From assembly GCA_007123775.1 (NCBI GenBank), contig SLGK01000118.1, forward strand, positions 1 to 64,000: a stretch of 64,000 nt of DNA, in the 5' to 3' direction. Positions 58,785 to 64,000 of the stretch are shown piece after piece. The position numbers and the translations under genes were made by a program. The DNA is from Anaerolineae bacterium. Lineage in GTDB: Bacteria; Chloroflexota; Anaerolineae; Promineifilales; Promineifilaceae. The notes below the pieces were generated by a model. The model had not been told where the DNA came from. It ran no database searches and saw nothing but the letters and a program-made list of their open reading frames with translations. The stretch's first letter is position 1; each line of letters opens with the position of its first letter.

Positions 58785-59942
58785 ATGTCACAAGATAAGC
58801 AGGCTGCGGTGGCCCAATTTCGCATCGGAATCAACGCTCATCTGCTGGCAGGCGGCGACAATTACCGGCGTGCGGGCATCCATCAGTACATCTGGCAGGT
58901 GTTGCGCCATTTGCCTACGGCCGAGTTGGGGTTGCAGCCGATTGTGTACACCCGGCAGATAGCTTCTCTGGCTGACCGGCCGGGGCTGCTGTTGCGCCGA
59001 AGCCGCTGGCCGACGGAACGGCGGTTGGTGCGTATTGCCTGGGAGCAGTTGGCCTGGCCCTGGCTGGCGTGGCAGGATGACCTGGATTTGTGGCACAGCA
59101 TGGCTTTTGTTTTGCCGTTGCTTCGGCCGGTCCCGGCCATCGTCACCATTTATGATCTTAGCTTTATCTACACACCAGAAGCGTTTCCTGGCTGGCAACG
59201 GCTTTACCTGAGGTGGCAAACGGCCCACGCCTGCCGCCGGGCCGAGCGGATTATCACCATTTCTGAATCTGGCCGGCAGGATGTGGCCCGGCGCTTTGAG
59301 TTAGCCCCGGAGCGGATTGCGGTGGTCTATCCCGGTGTTGACCCCGCTTACCGGCCGCTGCCGCCAGATGCGGTGGACCGTTTTCGCCAGGAGCATGATC
59401 TGCCGCAGCGGTTCGTGTTGCACGTGGGCACGTTGCAGCCGCGCAAGAATATCCCGCTGCTGCTGGAAGCGTTCGCCCAATTGTTAGTGCCAGATGTGGA
59501 GTTGGTGCTGGTGGGCGGCAAAGGATGGTTGTTTGCGGAGATTTTTGCTAAGGTGGCGGCTTTGGGTTTACAAAACCGGGTGCGCTTTGCCGGTTACGTG
59601 CCGGATGAGATGTTGCCCTGGTGGTATAATGCGGCGTCGCTGCTGGTCTTCCCGTCGCTTTATGAGGGGTTTGGCCTGCCGGTGGTAGAGGCTATGGCCT
59701 GTGGCACGCCGGTAGTGGCGGCTAAAAGTTCTTCGATCCCGGAGGCGGGCGGTGAAGCCGCGCTCTATTTTGAGCCGAATGACGTGACCGGTCTCGGCGA
59801 GCAAATGGCTTTGGTGTTGAACAGCACGGCCGTTTCTGACCAGCTTCGTCACCAGGGGCCAATCCAGGCCCGACAATTTTCCTGGCAGAAGGCGGGGCGA
59901 GAAACGGCCGTTGCGTACCAAGCACTACTTAATCAACTATGA
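58785..59942 (+). CDS. Glycosyltransferase family 4 (GT-B) protein
   Basis: A 385-residue glycosyltransferase. The C-terminal Rossmann domain has VLHVGTLQPRKN (donor loop), the YEGFGLPVVEAMACGTPVVA segment with the EX7E motif, and typical family-4 spacing. The N-terminal domain has DLWHSMAFVLP and TIYDLSF. It transfers a sugar from a nucleotide donor, probably to a lipid-linked acceptor, in envelope or exopolysaccharide synthesis. Its stop overlaps the next start (ATGA), so it is coupled to the polyprenyl sugar transferase. Confidence 0.93.
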   Translation: MSQDKQAAVAQFRIGINAHLLAGGDNYRRAGIHQYIWQVLRHLPTAELGLQPIVYTRQIASLADRPGLLLRRSRWPTERRLVRIAWEQLAWPWLAWQDDLDLWHSMAFVLPLLRPVPAIVTIYDLSFIYTPEAFPGWQRLYLRWQTAHACRRAERIITISESGRQDVARRFELAPERIAVVYPGVDPAYRPLPPDAVDRFRQEHDLPQRFVLHVGTLQPRKNIPLLLEAFAQLLVPDVELVLVGGKGWLFAEIFAKVAALGLQNRVRFAGYVPDEMLPWWYNAASLLVFPSLYEGFGLPVVEAMACGTPVVAAKSSSIPEAGGEAALYFEPNDVTGLGEQMALVLNSTAVSDQLRHQGPIQARQFSWQKAGRETAVAYQALLNQL

Positions 59943-61354
59943 ACAGACGAACCGTTCGCTACGTTACGGTCGTTACCGACCTCATTCTCATTAACCTGGC
60001 GTTTGCCTTTTCTTACGTGGTACGCTATGAGTTTCAGTGGCTGCTGGAAACCGCATCCTTCGATCCCTACGAAAGTTATGTTGGGCAGCAGATATTGCTG
60101 ACGCTGCTGCTGGCAGGCGCATTCGCCCAAAACAAAGCGTGGACGCGACGGCGTGGCGAAGCCTGGATCGATGAAATGTCGCGCATTTCCTACGCCACGG
60201 CCGCGGGCATTGCCTTAATGATGGCCTTTACGTTCTTCTTTCGGCCGCTGGCGTTCTCCCGTTTACTCTTGGTTTGGGCACTCATCTTCATCATCCTCTT
60301 TATTGGCCTGGCTCGCTTACTGCGCCGCTGGCTGCTACAGCTTTTGTATCGCCGAGGCCGTTTTGTAGACCGGGCCTTGGTTGTTGGCTCTGGTGAAGCA
60401 GGGCGGGGCGTTATCCGCACGCTGCTGGCCCGGCCCGATTTAGGTTTTCAACCCATCGGCTATCTGGATGACGGTAGTCAGGAGAATAATATCGGTTCTG
60501 GTCGCGTACCCCATTTGGGCAGTTTCAACGAAATAGACTGCGTTCTCCAGGCAAATCAACAATTGCACACTGTGTTTATCGCCCTGCCCGGCGAAATGCA
60601 CGAACAGATAATGACCCTGCTGCAACAGTGCCAGAAGCGGGGTGTGCGGGCACAGGTAGTACCCGACCTGCTGCAGCTTAGCCTGAATCGAGTCGAGTTT
60701 AACAACATGGCGGGCATTCCCATGCTGAGCGGCCGTAATGTATCGTTGAGCCAGACCTCCCTGCTGCTAAAACGGGCTTTGGACCTGGTTATTGTTGTTT
60801 TGGGCGGTATACCCGCGCTTGTTGTGATGGGTCTGATTGCCCTGGCCATCAAGCTGGATTCGCCAGGGCCAGTTATCTACTCTGGTATGCGGGTGGGACC
60901 AAACGGCAAGTTGTTTCGGATGTACAAATTTCGTTCGATGGTAGAAGGAGCGGATTCGCAGAAGGAATTGTTGGCCCATCTCAACGAGGCCGATGGTCCT
61001 ATCTTCAAGATGAAGGATGATCCCCGCCTGACGCGCGTCGGCCGTTTCATCCGGCGCACCAGTCTGGATGAGCTGCCGCAGTTGTATAATGTGCTGCTGG
61101 GCAATATGAGCCTGGTAGGGCCGCGGCCGCCGCTACTGGAAGAGGTAGAGGATTATAAGCCGTGGCATCGGCAGCGGTTGGCCGTAATTGGGGGTATAAC
61201 GGGGTTGTGGCAGGTAAGCGGTCGTTCTGACCTGACGTTTGATGAGCTATGTCTGCTGGATATTTATTACATTGAGAACTGGTCGCTGATGCTGGACATT
61301 CGCATTTTGCTGCAAACCATTCCCCATTCGCTGTTTGGCCGAGGCGCGTATTGA
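59939..61354 (+). CDS. Polyprenyl-phosphate sugar phosphotransferase (WbaP/EpsE-like)
   Basis: A 471-residue initiating transferase that moves a sugar phosphate onto undecaprenyl phosphate. Five membrane helices, four of them in residues 8-130, a CoA-binding-like Rossmann domain with VVGSGEAGRGVI (about 148-160), and the C-terminal bacterial sugar transferase domain with KRALDLVIVV, FRMYKFRSMV and LVGPRPPLLEEV are seen. It starts a glycan chain that the upstream glycosyltransferase would extend. The wzx/wzy genes are not in the window. Confidence 0.95.
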   Translation: MNRRTVRYVTVVTDLILINLAFAFSYVVRYEFQWLLETASFDPYESYVGQQILLTLLLAGAFAQNKAWTRRRGEAWIDEMSRISYATAAGIALMMAFTFFFRPLAFSRLLLVWALIFIILFIGLARLLRRWLLQLLYRRGRFVDRALVVGSGEAGRGVIRTLLARPDLGFQPIGYLDDGSQENNIGSGRVPHLGSFNEIDCVLQANQQLHTVFIALPGEMHEQIMTLLQQCQKRGVRAQVVPDLLQLSLNRVEFNNMAGIPMLSGRNVSLSQTSLLLKRALDLVIVVLGGIPALVVMGLIALAIKLDSPGPVIYSGMRVGPNGKLFRMYKFRSMVEGADSQKELLAHLNEADGPIFKMKDDPRLTRVGRFIRRTSLDELPQLYNVLLGNMSLVGPRPPLLEEVEDYKPWHRQRLAVIGGITGLWQVSGRSDLTFDELCLLDIYYIENWSLMLDIRILLQTIPHSLFGRGAY

Positions 61355-61432
61355 GAAGTATGAAGTATGAATTATGAAGTATGCATTACGGGCAGGGTTC
61401 ACTGCTCTCTGGCAGCCAACTTTACAAATTTT

Positions 61433-61597
61433 GACGGAGGACCGAAGACGAAGAGCTTGCACTGAGCTTGTCGAAGTGACGGAATTTCTATCGGCCTATC
61501 GGCCCATCGCTTTTTCTGGCCATCGCTTTTCCTGGCCATCGCTTTTCCTGGCCATCGCTTTTCCTGGCCATTGGTCTTTCGTCCTCCGTCCTCGGTC
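61433..61597. repeat. Composite repeat: mirrored GGACCGAAGAC arms, a 16-bp tandem array and a common REP-like word
   Basis: The outer arms are GACGGAGGACCGAAGACGAA and CTTTCGTCCTCCGTCCTCGG (family A, copy 5). Between them lie CACTGAGCTTGTCGAAGTG, a word seen as a repeat in many bacterial genomes, and four 16-bp units of GGCCATCGCTTTTCCT (61502-61572). No gene is present in 61355-61631. The same block has a short GAAGTATGAATTATGAAG repeat at 61355-61390. Confidence 0.8.
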
Positions 61598-61631
61598 AGT
61601 GTATTGTCAAGCTGACTTGAACCATACTTGC

Positions 61632-62042
61632 TTACTCTATTTCCGGGCTGGCGGGCTGGTCGATTTTGATGACCTCGCCGTGAATGTCAATGATGATACG
61701 CAGGCCAAACATGCCCAGCATATTGCGGGCCTGAAGGGGAATGCCCTGGGCAATTATCTGGTCCATGTCGATGTTACGTAACTGGGCGTCGATGGCCGCT
61801 TTGGTGAAGAGGTCGTCTTTGCCAATCATGTTGAGCATTTGCTCCACAGCGATCTCTTTGTTGGCTTCCAACTGCTGCAAAAAAAAGGAAAGGACCTGGC
61901 GGTCAACTATTTCGGCGTCGATATGGCGGCGAAAGCCGTCGTCGTCAACCACATATTGGGCGTCGCTGCCGATAACGGCCGTTTTGACCGCCCGTCCCAT
62001 TTCATCATAAACCAGTTCCGCAAACAACGCTTGCCGTGCCAT
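61632..62042 (-). CDS. Conserved-looking protein, unknown function
   Basis: A 136-residue protein without membrane segments or Cys motifs. It starts MARQALFAELVYDEMGR, has a middle acidic helical part and ends in a strand LRIIIDIHGEVIKID. GAGGA precedes the ATG at 62042. An upstream ATG in frame would read into a short tandem repeat. It is conserved in style with the neighbours and may be a small regulatory or envelope protein, but no family is recognised. Confidence 0.65.
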   Translation of the reverse strand: MARQALFAELVYDEMGRAVKTAVIGSDAQYVVDDDGFRRHIDAEIVDRQVLSFFLQQLEANKEIAVEQMLNMIGKDDLFTKAAIDAQLRNIDMDQIIAQGIPLQARNMLGMFGLRIIIDIHGEVIKIDQPASPEIE

Positions 62043-62059
62043 AGCTTTATTCCTCAACT

Positions 62060-62101
62060 CACAACTCACAATTCGTAGTTCGTAATTCGTAATACGTAAT
62101 T
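62060..62101. repeat. CACAACTCACAATTCGTAGTT tandem repeat, copy B7
   Basis: Short words TTCGTAGTTCGTAATTCGTA and AATACGTAATTC repeat at 7-8 bp. It is the divergent spacer before the hypothetical gene and belongs to the TACG family. Confidence 0.7.
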
Positions 62102-62217
62102 CAAGTATACTCAGGTTACGTATGGCAGGCTAAAACGGCCGTTTGACTCATCCATCACTCACAAAAACGGGGAAAACAGTGGCATTTGGGGTATTTTTGA
62201 GGTCATAATGGCGGCAA

Positions 62218-62247
62218 TTGTGCAGCCATCAAGCCATTTGGTATAAT
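62218..62247 (+). promoter_or_regulatory. Promoter of mreB
   Basis: TTGTGC at 62218-62223 and TATAAT at 62242-62247 are 18 bp apart. The leader of about 75-80 nt ends with AAGGGA 8 nt before the TTG start, so mreB uses a normal ribosome-binding site. Confidence 0.6.
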
Positions 62248-62329
62248 TTAGCGATTTTAGCTTGAACGAGCAGCGGGTACGGCAAGACGAAGCTGGCAAA
62301 CCACTGCAAAGCAAATAAGGGACAATCTG

Positions 62330-63391
62330 TTGTTTAGACCATTAGACTGGCTGTTGGGCCTGTTTTCTTTGGACATAGGTATCGACCTGGGTACGGCCAA
62401 TACCCTGGTCTATATTCGTGATCGGGGCATCGTCATTAACGAGCCATCCTGGGTCGCTATCAACAAACGTTCGCGCCGGCCGCTGGCGATTGGGGCCGAA
62501 GCACGCGAAATGGTTGGCCGCACACCGAGCGATATTGTGGCCATACGGCCGTTGCGCGATGGCGTCATCTCCGAATTTGAAATCACCGAAGCCATGCTCG
62601 ACTACTTCATCAAAAAAGCCCACGAGCAAATGCTGGTTCCCTTTCCCCGCCCCCGCGTGGTTGTCGGCGTACCCAGCGGCGTCACCGAAGTCGAAAAACG
62701 AGCCGTCTACGACGCTACCATTTCCGCCGGGGCGCGTGAAGCTTATCTGATTGAAGAACCCATGGCCGCTGCTATCGGCTCCGGCCTGCCCATCATCGAA
62801 TCACGGGGCAGTATGATTGTCGATATTGGCGGCGGCACCACCGAAGTCGCCGTCTTTGCCATGGGCGGCATTGTGGTCAGCCGCTCTATCCGCGTAGCCG
62901 GCGACGAAATGGACGAAGACATCATCCAATACGCCCGCAGCAAATATAACCTGCTCATCGGCGAGCGTATGGCCGAGCGCATCAAAATCGGCATTGGCTC
63001 AGCCTTCCCCCTGCCCGAAGAACGCACCATGATTGTACGCGGCCGTAACCTGATCAACGGGTTGCCCCAGGCCGTCGAAATCAGCAGCATCGAGCTGCGC
63101 GAAGCTATGGCCCCTTCCGTTAACATCATCGTCGATACCGTGCGCGACGCCCTCGATGAAACCCCGCCCGAACTGGTGGCCGACCTGATGGAGGTTGGCA
63201 TTTGCCTGGCTGGCGGCGGTGCCCAAATTCAGGGTTTGGCTGAACGGATTGAAGATATGGTTAAAATGCGCGTGTGGGTAGCCGAAGATTCCATGACCTG
63301 TGTAGCGCGTGGCGCTGGCCGCGTCCTGGAAGACCTGGACAACTACGAGCGCGTTCTGGTTGGTCTCCATCGGGGGAGTACCCACCACTAA
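62330..63391 (+). CDS. mreB: Rod shape-determining actin homologue MreB
   Basis: A 353-residue actin-like ATPase that guides lateral wall synthesis. Motifs: phosphate 1 GIDLGTANTLVY, IVDIGGGTTEVAVF (phosphate 2), GGGAQIQGLAERI (adenosine) and EEPMAAAIGSGLPI. The start is a TTG with AAGGGA 8 nt upstream, giving an N-terminus with the usual amphipathic FRPLDWLLGLFS. mreC follows after a 68-bp spacer, a normal gene order. Confidence 0.96.
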   Translation: MFRPLDWLLGLFSLDIGIDLGTANTLVYIRDRGIVINEPSWVAINKRSRRPLAIGAEAREMVGRTPSDIVAIRPLRDGVISEFEITEAMLDYFIKKAHEQMLVPFPRPRVVVGVPSGVTEVEKRAVYDATISAGAREAYLIEEPMAAAIGSGLPIIESRGSMIVDIGGGTTEVAVFAMGGIVVSRSIRVAGDEMDEDIIQYARSKYNLLIGERMAERIKIGIGSAFPLPEERTMIVRGRNLINGLPQAVEISSIELREAMAPSVNIIVDTVRDALDETPPELVADLMEVGICLAGGGAQIQGLAERIEDMVKMRVWVAEDSMTCVARGAGRVLEDLDNYERVLVGLHRGSTHH

Positions 63392-63394
63392 ACC

Positions 63395-63453
63395 AGTGAA
63401 TCGTATTCAGTATTCGGTATTCGGTTTTACGCACTACGGAATACGCACAACGT
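63395..63453. repeat. ATTCGGTATTCGG and TACGCACTACG mirrored repeat
   Basis: CGTATTCAGTATTCGGTATT faces TACGCACTACGGAATACGCA. It fills the mreB-mreC spacer, so it lies inside the mreBC transcript. It is another TACG-type repeat. Confidence 0.7.
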
Positions 63454-63459
63454 GTAACC

Positions 63460-64000
63460 ATGCGTGACGCACCAAGACGAATTAGCTGGGCTGCCTTTCT
63501 CATCTTCATGGGGGTTGCCCTGCTGCTGAGTATTCTCGACAGTACTGGCAATTTGGGCAGGACGCTGGATTTTATCCGCAACCCTATCACCGTTGTCATG
63601 GATTGGACCGCCGGCCGGGCCGATACCCTGGCCGGTGCGCTGGAAGGGCCGCGTGATGTGCAAGAGGCCCGTGCCGAAATTGCCCGCCTGCAAGCCGAAC
63701 TGGATGCCGCCACTCTCCAAATTGAACAGTACCAAAACATGGAAAGCGACTATCGGCTCATGTTAGAGCTGTTCAACCACGCCCGCCAGACCCCCGACTT
63801 CCAACGAGTTACAGCCAACGTTATCGGCCGTGACACCAACGCCTCTTTACGCAGCATTATTATTGACCGGGGTCTGGAAGACGGTATCCGCGTGGGCATG
63901 GCGGTAGAAGGATCGCGTGGCCTGGTGGGGCGTGTCTACCGCGCTTCTAACCGGTCGGCTCAGGTTATCCTGATTACCGACACCAGCAACAGCATTCCAG
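63460..64000 (+). CDS. mreC: Rod shape-determining protein MreC, partial (3' end outside window)
   Basis: The first 180 residues of MreC, which links MreB to outer wall synthases. A single membrane helix (about residues 9-27) follows RDAPRRISW. A coiled coil (about 65-95) precedes the beta-barrel domain with VTANVIGRDTNASLRSIIID and GLEDGIRVGMAV. The start at 63460 has no strong ribosome-binding site. The gene is cut by the window end, not truncated biologically as far as can be seen. Confidence 0.95.
   Translation, partial: MRDAPRRISWAAFLIFMGVALLLSILDSTGNLGRTLDFIRNPITVVMDWTAGRADTLAGALEGPRDVQEARAEIARLQAELDAATLQIEQYQNMESDYRLMLELFNHARQTPDFQRVTANVIGRDTNASLRSIIIDRGLEDGIRVGMAVEGSRGLVGRVYRASNRSAQVILITDTSNSIP

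Noticed and set aside
1-64000. tRNA or rRNA genes
   Set aside because: All gaps over 70 bp were read for cloverleaf landmarks and rRNA signatures; none was seen.

Overview
The window is a roughly 57% GC bacterial chromosome segment that most resembles a filamentous member of the Chloroflexota (Anaerolineae or Caldilineae type). This placement is an inference. It rests on a polyphosphate glucokinase, a CoxD/CoxE-like MoxR-VWA pair, VWA/amidotransferase-like membrane proteins, a ThrRS without a TGS domain under T-box control, many Thr/Pro-rich lipoproteins, and LysM and SdrD_B surface proteins. There is no rRNA, tRNA, CRISPR array, prophage or recognisable transposase. The recognisable genes are complete apart from mreC, which runs off the right edge.

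Layout. 0-3.2 kb: patatin-like lipase, polyphosphate glucokinase, AlbA_2/ATPase regulator. 3.2-8.4 kb: a histidine-kinase-like protein without the phospho-acceptor His, translationally coupled to a double-VWA membrane protein. 8.4-14.3 kb: secreted subtilase with a Tyr-Ile-Trp-Thr-Gly-Gly repeat tail, an orthodox histidine kinase, and T-box-regulated thrS. 14.3-20.9 kb: cell-envelope cluster of LCP protein, PPC-repeat lipoprotein, ABC-2 polymer-export permease and a second LCP protein. 20.9-28.8 kb: arfB, alkaline-phosphatase-superfamily enzyme, flavin reductase, two small Cys proteins, cytochrome c lipoprotein, a diheme peroxidase fused to a beta-helix, mtaB and an LppX-like lipoprotein. 28.9-38.9 kb: MoxR/CoxE pair, tyrS, hydrolase, mutL, murJ and a PemK/MazF-type toxin-antitoxin pair. 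39-50 kb: LysM/SdrD_B protein, a 1356-residue subtilase, a restriction-modification cassette with a circularly permuted cytosine methylase preceded by a Tag-like glycosylase, GNAT, MscS and peroxiredoxin. 50-64 kb: a large PTPS-related membrane protein, SdrD_B protein, SDR, Lon-like protease, LysM lipoprotein, glycosyltransferase plus polyprenyl sugar transferase, a conserved hypothetical gene, mreB and partial mreC. MurJ, MreB/C, LCP, the sugar transferase and the permease together point to active wall-polymer assembly.

The most striking feature is not a gene. The palindrome ACGGCCGT, very often as AACGGCCGTT, occurs about 95 times by eye count, roughly once per 670 bp against about one expected. 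Most copies are inside genes, where they read Thr-Ala-Val, Asn-Gly-Arg or Arg-Pro. This resembles the highly iterated palindrome HIP1 of cyanobacteria, but with a different word.

A second layer of structure lies mostly between genes. It consists of degenerate 7-10 bp tandem repeats whose right half is the reverse complement of the left, and perfect short hairpins, including three tandem 67-bp units with two 9-bp hairpins each. Some of these elements have entered coding sequences in frame (mutL, the large membrane protein, murJ C-terminus, cytochrome N-terminus). Several genes have a -10 box 6-8 nt before the start codon, which suggests leaderless mRNAs. Start codons below were reassigned where the longest reading frame only reached into such repeats.
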